From positions 6,622-70,621 of the forward strand of contig DASQIH010000069.1 of NCBI GenBank assembly GCA_035631655.1: DNA of 64,000 nt, given 5' to 3'. Below the pieces are notes generated by a model that made no database searches, was not told the DNA's origin, and worked only from the letters and a program-made list of their open reading frames with translations. Below are positions 35,336 through 44,321 of the stretch, in pieces (the first letter of the stretch is position 1; each line of letters begins with the position of its first letter). Position numbers and translations under genes: made by a program. This DNA is from Gp1-AA122 sp035631655. Its GTDB lineage: Bacteria > Acidobacteriota > Terriglobia > Terriglobales > Acidobacteriaceae.

Positions 35336-38300
35336 TCACCGCGATCGCGCTGTCTGCCCAGCTATCTGCGAGCCAAACACGACTTTCACAGTTTTAATTT
35401 CGAACGGCTTGGTATGCACGCTCACCACACCGTTTTGAACGGGCAATTTCGCCGTCGGTTTCTCCATTAAATCCGTCTCGGATGCCGACTGCGCTCCAGG
35501 GGGGAGTTGCAGTCTCACATTGCTTTCTCTTCCGGCCCACTCGTAGAAGCGCAAGATGAGCGCATCGTCGTCTTCCGCTTTCTTGATGGCGGTGAGCACA
35601 ACGTTTTCAGCTTCGACCTGCACAAAAGAATGTTCGGCGGGCAGCGTTCCCTGATGTTTGTCCGTCTGCAGAGCAAAAGGAGTGTAGTTCAACTCGTATC
35701 CTCGTCGGATCGTCAGCGCCTCACGCCAGGTGCCCCCATGAGGATAAAGAGAGTAAGTGAACTCATGATGGCCTTCGTCGGCGTGCGGATCGGGCCACAC
35801 CGGTGAACGCAGCAGCGACAGCCGAAGCACATTTCCTTTTGCGTCGTATCCGTACTTGCAGTCGTTCAGCAGGCTGAATCCATGAGTGGCATTGGAGACG
35901 TCGGCCCAGCGCAGCGCGGGAACCTCGAACTCGGCCTGCTCGGCAGGAGTACGGCGTGTCGTGGGTCGTTCAATGGATCCATAGGGGATCTCGAATGTGG
36001 CCTTCTCGTTATGAGCGCTCAAGGGAAACGCCACCTTCAGCAGAATATGTTTTTCGTGCCAGTCGGCTTGCATCTTAACGTCCACCCGCGGCACGCCGGT
36101 GTACATCGTGATGTCCTGCACGAAGGCTGAGTTCTGGAAGTGCTTCTTCACGCGGATCACAGCACGCAGTGGCCCGCTTTCTGTGAGCCTTACTTCGTCA
36201 GCCTTGTCCAAGTCCCAATGCTGCTTCTCGAAATCGGCATCGATGTTCCAGGCATCCCACTGCTTGGGCTTGTCCACAAACGTCTGCAGAAGGTTTCCGC
36301 ACATAGAATTCTTCGGGCCCCCGGTATCGGTTTCCGCGGGCGCCAGGGCTTCCGTCTGGCTGCGTTTGTCAAACAAACTGGTTAAGCACCCGGTTCTGGG
36401 ATCGATCTTGAGGCGGATGAAGTCATTTTCCAAAGACTCCGCGGTTGCCTTTACGGCTGCGTGCTTGGGAAAGAGAGTTTTCGCGGGACGGACGAAATAG
36501 GTCTTGTAGCCCAATGGAGGCATGCTCGCTAAGAGCAGAAAGCGTACCTGGTGTGTTCTTGGATCAACATTAAGCACTTGCGATTCGGCCATCTTGCCCG
36601 CCGAATCCACCACTTCGATTTCCCGCACTGGATTGGGAAGTTGCGCCTCGGCCTCAATCATTTCCGTACGTGGCCAGGAAAGGGAATTGAAGACCACAAC
36701 CGGCACGCCGTCACCTAAGGTATTGATATGGGCCACAATCTCGTGGAACGCTCCATCTATGATCTCGTGCCCGGCGCGCTGCACGTCTTCCAGATTTCGT
36801 TGGGCGTCAAGGTAGTTCACAGCGATACCTGAGCCAGGCATGATGTCGTGGAAGTGATCAAACAGAAGCCGCTTCCACGCGCGTTCCATTTCTTCCTGCT
36901 GATAGGGAACACCATAAAGCAGAGCGATGGACGCGAATTTCTCGGCGTTGAGCATGGTTTCCTCGCTGCGCCGTATGCGCCGCTTGGTTTCCGCCTGGGT
37001 CGTCAGTACGCCCCGGTGATACTGAAAATAGAGTTCATCTTTCCAACTGGGCACTTTCATGCTGGGAAGCTTTTTCTCGAGGTCGTCGAAGAATGCTTTG
37101 GCAGTGCCCAATTCAAGTTTCGGATAAACCCCTTCCGGCGACATAAGGCGCGCAGCATTATCCAGCATGGTGCGAGTGGGCCCGCCACCATGATCGCCCA
37201 CACCGTAGAGGTGCATCATCTCCGGCGTATCGGTTAGTTGCGGACCGTACATCGCCGGAGCCCACACCGATAAATCTTTTGCCATGCCTTCCGCCTCGAT
37301 CCCTCCGGCATAGTCGTGCGGAAAGTAGGTGAGCAGGCGGCTTCCATCAGGAGCCTCCCACCAGAACAGCTTGTAAGGGAACGTGGTGAACTCGTGCGCC
37401 CAAAGCAGCTTCTGGGTGACAAAGTAATCCATCCCCGACTTCTTATAGATCTGCGGAAGCTGCCAGTTGTATCCAAACGAATCCGGATTCCAGCCGATCT
37501 TGATGTCCACACCGAACTTCTTCCGGAAATAACGTTTACCGATGAGAATCTGCCTGGTTAGCGACTCGCCCGCCGGCATGTTGAGATCCGGTTCCACCCA
37601 CATGCCGCCGATCACTTCCCAACGTCCCTCTTTGACGCGGTCCTGAATTTCCTTAAACAGATCGGGATATTTCTCCTCCATCCACTCGTAGGTCCGCGCG
37701 GAAGACATGGTGAACTTGAAGTCCGGATATTCACGCATCAGGTCGAGCGCGCTGCGGAAAGTGTTGCGCACAACTTCCACGGTTTCCGTCCAGGGCCACA
37801 ACCAGGCCATGTCGATGTGCGAATTTCCTACGGCGTGAATCGTGAACTGCTTCAGCCAAGGATTTAGCACCTGCAGCTTGGTCTGCGCCTCGCGCAGCGA
37901 AGTGTCGAAAGCAAGCTGATCTCCCTGATCCAACGCCGCAAGGTTGATAGCTTTCAGGGCCTCATCGAGTTGCTGATCGCGTTGACTCTTATTCTCCTCA
38001 TAAGCGTCAATCACGGGCAGTGCCGAGAGGATTCCCTCTCGCACCAGCCTCGGATCCGGACGGCTAGAGGGCGGCTCGATCAGCAGCTGAGCACGCCTTA
38101 ACTCGCTCTCCACGCGGTTGGCATCCACACGAATGGCTATCACAAATTTCTGGCCGGGTTGAGCGTTTTCCGTTAACACGATCGGCTGCTGCATGTCCTC
38201 ATCGGTGCGTTCGGCTACCGAGCCATTGGAGAAAACGGTCAATATCTCGGCATCCCGGCTGGAAATATTCAGATCAAGTTTCACGCGTGCACCTTGAATC

Positions 38301-38602
38301 GCGTATCCCTCGATCTTTTCCGGAATTTCCAGCAAGCGGCGCAGCACCCGCGGACCCGACGTCCACTTGTCCCCGACCTTCATTACTTCCCAGGTGGAGT
38401 CGTCGAGAGAAGAGCTTTCCGGATGGGGAAGATCGGCGTGGAAGCGCCAGTCCGCCAATGGCAAGGTGGTAAGCGACTCCAGCCGATCCAGCGTAGCTTT
38501 GTAGGCATCGGTTGGCTGAGCATTCTGAGCCGCTGGCTGAGCGAAGCCGGAAATTGCGAACAGCAGAACAACGCACACCAAGAATGTGATCGGCCGCTTC
38601 AT
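35336..38602 (-). CDS. secreted GH38 alpha-mannosidase
   Basis: 1088 residues from the ATG at 38602; a signal peptide (MKRPITFLVCVVLLFAISGF) precedes a family-specific N-terminal beta domain. The GH38 catalytic domain begins about residue 260 with AVGNSHIDMAWLWPWTETV (metal-binding His-x-Asp) and contains the nucleophile Asp in GWNPDSFGYNWQLPQI. C-terminal beta domains complete the fold. The enzyme removes alpha-mannose from glycans in the periplasm or outside. It stands alone, convergent with the HD-GYP gene, so regulation is probably independent. Confidence 0.95.
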   Translation of the reverse strand: MKRPITFLVCVVLLFAISGFAQPAAQNAQPTDAYKATLDRLESLTTLPLADWRFHADLPHPESSSLDDSTWEVMKVGDKWTSGPRVLRRLLEIPEKIEGYAIQGARVKLDLNISSRDAEILTVFSNGSVAERTDEDMQQPIVLTENAQPGQKFVIAIRVDANRVESELRRAQLLIEPPSSRPDPRLVREGILSALPVIDAYEENKSQRDQQLDEALKAINLAALDQGDQLAFDTSLREAQTKLQVLNPWLKQFTIHAVGNSHIDMAWLWPWTETVEVVRNTFRSALDLMREYPDFKFTMSSARTYEWMEEKYPDLFKEIQDRVKEGRWEVIGGMWVEPDLNMPAGESLTRQILIGKRYFRKKFGVDIKIGWNPDSFGYNWQLPQIYKKSGMDYFVTQKLLWAHEFTTFPYKLFWWEAPDGSRLLTYFPHDYAGGIEAEGMAKDLSVWAPAMYGPQLTDTPEMMHLYGVGDHGGGPTRTMLDNAARLMSPEGVYPKLELGTAKAFFDDLEKKLPSMKVPSWKDELYFQYHRGVLTTQAETKRRIRRSEETMLNAEKFASIALLYGVPYQQEEMERAWKRLLFDHFHDIMPGSGIAVNYLDAQRNLEDVQRAGHEIIDGAFHEIVAHINTLGDGVPVVVFNSLSWPRTEMIEAEAQLPNPVREIEVVDSAGKMAESQVLNVDPRTHQVRFLLLASMPPLGYKTYFVRPAKTLFPKHAAVKATAESLENDFIRLKIDPRTGCLTSLFDKRSQTEALAPAETDTGGPKNSMCGNLLQTFVDKPKQWDAWNIDADFEKQHWDLDKADEVRLTESGPLRAVIRVKKHFQNSAFVQDITMYTGVPRVDVKMQADWHEKHILLKVAFPLSAHNEKATFEIPYGSIERPTTRRTPAEQAEFEVPALRWADVSNATHGFSLLNDCKYGYDAKGNVLRLSLLRSPVWPDPHADEGHHEFTYSLYPHGGTWREALTIRRGYELNYTPFALQTDKHQGTLPAEHSFVQVEAENVVLTAIKKAEDDDALILRFYEWAGRESNVRLQLPPGAQSASETDLMEKPTAKLPVQNGVVSVHTKPFEIKTVKVVFGSQIAGQTARSR

Positions 38603-38676
38603 GAGGCTAATTGTTCCCCCTGCCGGAAGTAGGTGCCGCACTATGCTATTCGAACTTGGGAATTACTTCGAGTTGG

Positions 38677-39195
38677 CTAGTTGAATCCCGCCGAAGTTGC
38701 CGCTACAGCGGCGCGGCGCTCAGCCAGCTTCTGCTTGCGCCGGGCAAGGCGTTTTTCGAGCCGCTCCAGCCGATCCCGTCCTTCTTGAGTGTTCATAACG
38801 ACTTTTTCCACGGTGAGGAGAAAATAGGGAAGCTTTTGCCGAATCTCCGTCAAAAATGGTTTGAATTTTGCAAAGACACAATACATTTCTCCACTGACAT
38901 CAAAAAACAACTCTTCGTGCAGCGCTCCCCGCAACACGAAAGACGCGGCCATTTCCCAATAGCTGGTCACCTGGCGCAACCAGGTATTTTCCGCGCTGGG
39001 ATAGGCTCTGGCGAGACGCAACGTATCCTCCGCGTTTTCCGGCCAGAACTCGGCGGAAATAAAGTGACGGGCCTTGCGCATTTCGGTCTCCCGGCGAAAA
39101 TCATAGAGCTGCAGAATTAACTGAGCATCTGCGGCGGTCGCGGACTTGAGTGCCTGCGGCGGCTGATTCTTTGACAACTTGGATTTTCTAGACAT
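38677..39195 (-). CDS. hypothetical protein with C-terminal coiled coil
   Basis: 172 residues. A basic N-terminus (MSRKSKLSKNQPPQ), a helical middle (ADAQLILQLYDFRRETEMRKARHF) and aromatic-rich segments (FWPENAEDT, SYWEMAASFVLRGALHEELFFD) precede a strongly charged coiled coil (RLERLEKRLARRKQKLAERR). The middle resembles DUF4760-like proteins, but I cannot confirm this. No signal peptide. It is separated from the mannosidase by about 75 bases and runs the same way. Confidence 0.75.
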   Translation of the reverse strand: MSRKSKLSKNQPPQALKSATAADAQLILQLYDFRRETEMRKARHFISAEFWPENAEDTLRLARAYPSAENTWLRQVTSYWEMAASFVLRGALHEELFFDVSGEMYCVFAKFKPFLTEIRQKLPYFLLTVEKVVMNTQEGRDRLERLEKRLARRKQKLAERRAAVAATSAGFN

Positions 39196-39410
39196 GGGTG
39201 CGCTCCGCTCGTTGGCTGTACCGACAGCGCAGACTATTACGACTCATCACAAGGCGCAACATGCAATGTCAAGCAATATCAGCTTGCGTTCCAATTAGGA
39301 ACTGACGAACCAATGGCACTCTTTTCATCGATTTAGGGTGCCGCTCGAGAATAGAATGTGGAGAACAAAATGACGCTGGACGGCTGACGAGCCGACCAGG
39401 GAAGGTGCCT

Positions 39411-40214
39411 ATGGCGCAGGTTGCCGAAACTGTTTCAACCGCCTACGAAAACATTAGTTTTGAAACCGATCAACATCTGGCTGTGGTCACGCTCAATCGG
39501 CCCAACCGCCGCAATGCCTTGTCACTCGAGCTTATGTTGGAATTGCTGGGTTGCCTGGAGCGCATCGGCGAAGATAAGAACATTCGCGCTGTCATTTTGG
39601 CTGCGGCTGGCAAGGTTTTTTCTTCTGGCCACGATCTCAGCGAGATGGTGGGGAAGGACATCAATGAATATCGGCGAACCTTCGACGTTTGTTCCGATTT
39701 GATGATCAAGATCCAATCTATTCCACAACCGGTGATCGCGGAAGTCCAAGGCGTAGCGACCGCCGCCGGATGCCAACTGGTCGCGACCTGCGACCTTGCC
39801 ATTGCTTCCGAAGAAGCCTCGTTTGCCACACCCGGCGTGCGTATCGGCTTGTTCTGCACTACACCCATGGTTGCCCTGAGCCGGGCTATCGGGCGCAAGC
39901 GTGCCCTCGAAATGCTGCTGACCGGCGACATGATTCCGGCAAAAACTGCCGTCGAATGGGGGCTTATCAATAAAGTGGTGCCCGCCGCATCCTTGCGCGA
40001 CGAAACCCGCGCTCTGGCTGCAGGCATCGCGCAAGCCAGTCCAGTGACGCTGGCCATCGGCAAGCAGGCCTACTACACGCAGATCGACCTCGATCAGCCC
40101 AAGGCATATGCCTATGCCAAGGAGATCATGACCATGAACTCCATGGCGGCCGATGCGCAGGAAGGTATCTCCGCCTTCCTGCAAAAACGTCCGGCCTGCT
40201 GGACCGGGAAATGA
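39411..40214 (+). CDS. crotonase-fold protein (ECHDC3-like), catalytic glutamates replaced
   Basis: 267 residues from the ATG at 39411 with GGAAGG upstream (a GTG at 39405 is possible). The crotonase fold is clear: LNRPNRRNALSLEL, FSSGHDLSEM (oxyanion-hole segment), GVATAAGCQLVATCDLAIAS and FATPGVRIGLFCTTP. In enoyl-CoA hydratase the two catalytic glutamates lie in GGCEL and QPEI; here they are Gln (GCQLV) and Gly (TPGV). Hydration is therefore unlikely and another CoA reaction or binding role should be considered. The stop overlaps the next start by four bases (ATGA), coupling it to an ABC importer. Confidence 0.88.
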   Translation: MAQVAETVSTAYENISFETDQHLAVVTLNRPNRRNALSLELMLELLGCLERIGEDKNIRAVILAAAGKVFSSGHDLSEMVGKDINEYRRTFDVCSDLMIKIQSIPQPVIAEVQGVATAAGCQLVATCDLAIASEEASFATPGVRIGLFCTTPMVALSRAIGRKRALEMLLTGDMIPAKTAVEWGLINKVVPAASLRDETRALAAGIAQASPVTLAIGKQAYYTQIDLDQPKAYAYAKEIMTMNSMAADAQEGISAFLQKRPACWTGK

Positions 40215-41203
40215 CGAGAGTTTTCGCGGGCTGCCGGTTGTCAAGACGGTGTGCTGTGCGGTCGTGCCTATTCGCGGTTGTCCTCTTTGCGGTCCTGATG
40301 AATTCCTGCACTTCGGCCCGCAAAGATTCTGGGGAAGTGCGCGTCGCCTATCTGCAGATCATCCCCAGCCTGCCTATATTTGTCGCTCAGGAGCAGCATT
40401 TTTTCGAGAAGGAAAACCTTCGATTGATTCCGGTAGTGCTGGGCAGCAGCAACGATCTGGCGAACGCGATGATTGCCGGACAAGCCGATGTCCTGCCGGC
40501 AACTTCACTCGTGCCGATTATCCATTTGGAAATCCAGAGCCCCGGCCGCGTGCGCGTTTTCTCGGCCAGCCGGATGAATGAGTCCAACGCGCTGGACAAG
40601 ATCATCGTTCGGGACTCCTCTCCGCTGCGCACGATTGAAGATTTGAAAGGCAAGAAGGTCGGCGTATTTCCCGGCACCGCGCCCAGTCTCATGCTGGCCT
40701 CATTCTTCAGAAAGCGCCGAGTCAATCCTGCAACAGTCTCGCTGGTCCAATTGCCGCCCCAGGCCCAAATATCCAGCCTGCATTCCGGTGCGGTCGACGC
40801 ACTTTTCTCCTACGAGCCAGTGACCACCACTGCCCTGGTCCAGGGCGGATATCGCCAGCTCTTCGGTTCTGTGTATGCGGACCTGTTGAATCCATGTCCC
40901 ATTGGCGCATCCGTGATTTCGCGAGACTTCGAACGAAAACACCCCAAGCTCGCGGCTGGCGCTGTGCGGGCCTTGCAGCAGGGGGTGGATTTCATGGCTG
41001 CGCACCCAGTCGAGTCGCGGACGCTGCTCTCCAAGTACGTCAAGCTTTCTCCGGAAGTTGCCGCCCGCGTAAATGTTTCCGATGTCACACTATCGAACCA
41101 GGTGGACGTTGCCAATCTTCAACAATTCATCGATCTCCTGTTTGAATCCGGAGAAATCCCACAACGCGTTAACGCCCACAGACTCGTGGACCCGACCCGA
41201 TGA
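40211..41203 (+). CDS. NitT/TauT/SsuA-type ABC substrate-binding protein
   Basis: 330 residues. A hydrophobic N-terminus ends at LMNSCTS, a possible lipoprotein cysteine near 34 (lipobox not ideal). The NMT1/SsuA fold is seen in VRVAYLQIIPSLPIFVAQEQ, FFEKENLRL, ANAMIAGQADVLPATS, IEDLKGKKVGVFPGT and SGAVDALFSYEP. Relatives bind sulfonates, taurine, nitrate or thiamine precursors; the ligand cannot be read from sequence. Coupled by ATGA overlaps to both neighbours. Confidence 0.92.
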   Translation: MTRVFAGCRLSRRCAVRSCLFAVVLFAVLMNSCTSARKDSGEVRVAYLQIIPSLPIFVAQEQHFFEKENLRLIPVVLGSSNDLANAMIAGQADVLPATSLVPIIHLEIQSPGRVRVFSASRMNESNALDKIIVRDSSPLRTIEDLKGKKVGVFPGTAPSLMLASFFRKRRVNPATVSLVQLPPQAQISSLHSGAVDALFSYEPVTTTALVQGGYRQLFGSVYADLLNPCPIGASVISRDFERKHPKLAAGAVRALQQGVDFMAAHPVESRTLLSKYVKLSPEVAARVNVSDVTLSNQVDVANLQQFIDLLFESGEIPQRVNAHRLVDPTR

Positions 41204-41982
41204 GTACCCCGGTCCCGTCTCCCAGCAGTGCACTCCAACTCGGAGAGATTGAATTCTCCTACCCCACGCGTTCCAATGGCATCAACGGCGTCCTCTACAA
41301 GGATTTTTCGCTGCGTATCGAGCAGGGCTCGATCGTGACCATCATGGGCGCCAGCGGGTCGGGCAAAAGCACGCTGGGGCGCATCATGGCCGGTATTCTG
41401 ACGCCACGAAGCGGCCTAGTCCGGCGGTCGCCCGATTTCACGCATCCTTCGGACGTCGTATACGTGGACCAGCATCCGATGAACGGTGTCTTCCCCTGGC
41501 AAACGGTGCTCGAGAACGTCCGTTATCCACTGGAGAAATTGAACTGGAAGGGAACTGAGCGCCGCGATCGAATCTGCTATCTCATGACCCTGTTTCGCCT
41601 GGGTGCCCTGGCCGACGTTTACCCCGCCCAACTTTCCGGTGGGGAGTTACAGCGGCTCGCGCTTTCTCGCTGCCTGTCGTGGAAACCGAAGCTGGTGATT
41701 CTCGACGAGCCTTTTTCAGCCTTGGATGGCAAAGTCAAGGCCGAGATCACCTCTGCTTTGCATGAGCTTGCGATCAGGGATCGCATTACGTTGGTGCTGA
41801 TCACGCACAACGTCTCAGACGCGCTGGCGCTAGGAATGAGATGTGTCGTGATCGCCAAGCGGCCCGTGCGGGTCATTTCCGATCTCGATTTCCGCACTGG
41901 ATTCCCGCGCAATGAAAGCGCGCCCGATTATGAAGCTATGCAGCAGGCTCTGATTAACGGTATTCGCGATGGATTGGTTTAA
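41200..41982 (+). CDS. SsuB/TauB-type ABC transporter ATP-binding protein
   Basis: 260 residues with Walker A GASGSGKS, signature LSGGELQR, Walker B LVILDEPFSALD and H-loop ITHNVSDAL; the Q-loop shows as VDQHPMNGVFPWQTVLENV. This matches the ATPase of NitT/TauT/Ssu importers. It overlaps the binding-protein gene by four bases and the permease gene by fourteen, so the three are made together. Confidence 0.95.
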   Translation: MSTPVPSPSSALQLGEIEFSYPTRSNGINGVLYKDFSLRIEQGSIVTIMGASGSGKSTLGRIMAGILTPRSGLVRRSPDFTHPSDVVYVDQHPMNGVFPWQTVLENVRYPLEKLNWKGTERRDRICYLMTLFRLGALADVYPAQLSGGELQRLALSRCLSWKPKLVILDEPFSALDGKVKAEITSALHELAIRDRITLVLITHNVSDALALGMRCVVIAKRPVRVISDLDFRTGFPRNESAPDYEAMQQALINGIRDGLV

Positions 41983-42742
41983 GCGAAACTCGCGTGCATT
42001 ATGGTTCGTCGCCGCCTTGCTGGCATTGTGGGCAGCAGTCACTGCCCTACGCTTGATTGATCCCCTCCTGCTGCCCGCGCCCTGGAATGTGGCCCGCGCT
42101 CTGCCCGGAATGTTCCGCGAGAGGCTATTGTCCGATATCGGCTTGACCCTGGGTCGTGTTCTGGTCGCTCTGGTCTTTGCTTGCCTATTCGGAATCCCGA
42201 TAGGCCTGTTTCTCGGCTATCGCAAGCGAACTTACGAAGTCCTTGAAGGCCCGCTACACGCGTTACGCTCCATCCCCGCGTCTGCGCTGTTCCCGTTATT
42301 CCTGATTGTCGCTGGCGTTGGGGAAACGTCCATTGTGGCCTTGGCGGCGTATCCCAGCCTGCTCGTGATCCTGGTAAATGCAGTCTCGGGCGCGGCTCTG
42401 GCGAACCAACGCCGCCTCTACCAGGCCCGTCTGCTGAATCTCGACACTTTTCACATGCTTTCTGACGTGCTTTTCTACGAGGCCCTGCCCAGCATCTTCG
42501 ATGGCATACGCACGGCGGTGTCGTACTCCTTGGTACTCGTGGTTGCGGTCGAGATGTTCATCGGTCTGGGGGAACGCGGCCTGGGTCGCGGTATCTATCT
42601 CTACCAATCCACCTACCGCATTCCGGAAACCTACGGCGCCATAATAATTGCCGGCACCATCGGGATCCTTCTGAACTGGGTTGTGACCAGACTTCAAGAC
42701 CATATGCTGCATTGGCTGCCCAACATCCAAGAAGAACAGTGA
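41969..42742 (+). CDS. SsuC/TauC-type ABC transporter permease
   Basis: 257 residues with six predicted helices. The BPD_transp_1 domain shows ALRSIPASALFPLFLIVAGVGETS as the EAA-like region and a C-terminal GTIGILLNWVVTRLQ helix. It completes the importer whose first cistron is the crotonase-like protein. No gene follows for about 280 bases, so the operon ends here. Confidence 0.93.
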   Translation: MDWFKRNSRALWFVAALLALWAAVTALRLIDPLLLPAPWNVARALPGMFRERLLSDIGLTLGRVLVALVFACLFGIPIGLFLGYRKRTYEVLEGPLHALRSIPASALFPLFLIVAGVGETSIVALAAYPSLLVILVNAVSGAALANQRRLYQARLLNLDTFHMLSDVLFYEALPSIFDGIRTAVSYSLVLVVAVEMFIGLGERGLGRGIYLYQSTYRIPETYGAIIIAGTIGILLNWVVTRLQDHMLHWLPNIQEEQ

Positions 42743-43021
42743 GGCACGGTTATTCCGAATAGGCGCTCAACGACTAAAACCCGCCTGCTTCGCCGCACGA
42801 CACCTTTATTGCGACAGGAATTGGCGTAGAAATTTCTGAACGATTAGTAATTCAACACTGCGGCACATCCCTCCCCAGGCTGGGTTAATCCGACGCAGGT
42901 GTCTCCGCTAGACCCGCCTTATTTCAAGGTTTTAGCAAGCTCACAACTGATGTCCAGATCAACTACTTTGGAATCCTAATTGCCAGCCTATCTCCAGCGT
43001 CGTGTCGAGATTGTGGGGCTC
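42743..43021. other. intergenic region before the multihaem cytochrome
   Basis: 279 bases without a convincing gene. It should contain the promoter of the cytochrome/beta-barrel pair. No CRP-type palindrome, riboswitch or terminator with a T-run was recognised. Confidence 0.45.
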
Positions 43022-44281
43022 ATGGGGCGAGTGCTAGCGAGACTGTTGTTGGCAAACCTTGTTCTTCTGCTCCTGGGGACAGCTCCGGCGTTCGGGCAGA
43101 AGGGCGGCGATTATGCCACATCCCGCAGCCCCCATGGGCAACTGAACATCCCCTGTCAAAATTGCCACACCTCCGTCAGTTGGAAGCCGATTCGCGCTGT
43201 CCCGGAATTCGATCACAGCAAAACAAGCTTTCCCCTACAGGGCGAACACGAAGGCGTAGCGTGCACGCGCTGTCACACCAAGCTGGTCTTCTCCAACACG
43301 GGCACCAGATGCGCGGACTGTCACGCCGATATCCATCGCCGCCAGATGGGCGCCAATTGCGAACGCTGCCACAACGTGAAAGGCTGGACCGTTACGGCGC
43401 AATCGGTGCAGAACCACGAGAACAGGTTTCCCCTAGTGGGAGCACATGCGGCGCTAGAATGTGATGCCTGTCACAAGAGCGCAGCCGTCGGCCAATTCCA
43501 GGGGCTGTCGTTCCAGTGCTATTCCTGCCATGCAAAAGACTACCAGCGGACCACCGGTCCGAGCCACGTGGTGGCTGGATTCCCCGTAACCTGTGAGCAG
43601 TGCCACGCGATCGACACTTGGTTCGGCGCCAAGTTCGATCACCTGAAAATAACCGGATATGCGCTGACCGGAATGCACGCCACACTGACATGCACGGCGT
43701 GCCACGTTGGGGGGAGATATCAGGGCACGCAGGCGGCCTGCGTCGCGTGTCACCTGAAGGATTACCAGGGCACCACCAATCCCAACCACGTTGCGGGCGG
43801 GTTCCCGCAGCAATGCGACGTTTGCCATACTACCGCTGGATGGATTCCTGCATCCTTCAATCACAACAACACCCCATTTCCCCTAACCGGAGCGCACACC
43901 ACGGTCCCCTGCGCCAGTTGCCACATCAATAACAATTTCACCAACACTCCCACCGATTGTTATTCGTGTCACAAGGTGGACTACCAGGGCACGACCAATC
44001 CCAACCATGTTTCCGCGGGATTCCCTACTACTTGTGGGACGTGTCACTCCACGACGAGTTGGCTGAATGCAACTTTCAACCACACCTTTTTCCCGATGAA
44101 CCATGGCGGCGCCAACGGGGTGTGTGCGACGTGCCATACCAACCCAGCCAACTATGCGATTTTCCAGTGTACAAACTGCCACACCAAGGCACAGACCGAT
44201 GCCCGGCACAGTGGGGTTGGCGGATACGTCTACAACAGCGTCAATTGCTACAACTGTCACAAGGGCGGGGGCGGCGGCTAG
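43022..44281 (+). CDS. 16-haem c-type cytochrome with repeated modules
   Basis: About 419 residues from the ATG at 43022 (TTG at 42980 is an alternative). A signal peptide (LARLLLANLVLLLLGTAPAFG) is followed by 16 CxxCH sites: CQNCH, CTRCH, CADCH, CERCH, CDACH, CYSCH, CEQCH, CTACH, CVACH, CDVCH, CASCH, CYSCH, CGTCH, CATCH, CTNCH, CYNCH. The middle is modular: DYQGTTNPNHV-x2-GFP-x2-C-x2-CH-x2-T-x-W recurs. Tandem modules of this type make extended electron wires. A beta-barrel gene follows 40 bases downstream, so a trans-outer-membrane conduit is suggested. Confidence 0.93.
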   Translation: MGRVLARLLLANLVLLLLGTAPAFGQKGGDYATSRSPHGQLNIPCQNCHTSVSWKPIRAVPEFDHSKTSFPLQGEHEGVACTRCHTKLVFSNTGTRCADCHADIHRRQMGANCERCHNVKGWTVTAQSVQNHENRFPLVGAHAALECDACHKSAAVGQFQGLSFQCYSCHAKDYQRTTGPSHVVAGFPVTCEQCHAIDTWFGAKFDHLKITGYALTGMHATLTCTACHVGGRYQGTQAACVACHLKDYQGTTNPNHVAGGFPQQCDVCHTTAGWIPASFNHNNTPFPLTGAHTTVPCASCHINNNFTNTPTDCYSCHKVDYQGTTNPNHVSAGFPTTCGTCHSTTSWLNATFNHTFFPMNHGGANGVCATCHTNPANYAIFQCTNCHTKAQTDARHSGVGGYVYNSVNCYNCHKGGGGG

Positions 44282-44321
44282 CCACCCAAGCTGCATCCGG
44301 AGTCATGCACCGAAGGAAGTA

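Noticed and set aside
43022..44281. CRISPR or DNA tandem repeat in the cytochrome region
   Set aside because: The periodicity comes from repeated CxxCH protein modules; the DNA copies diverge and there are no spacer-like units. No CRISPR array was seen anywhere in the window.
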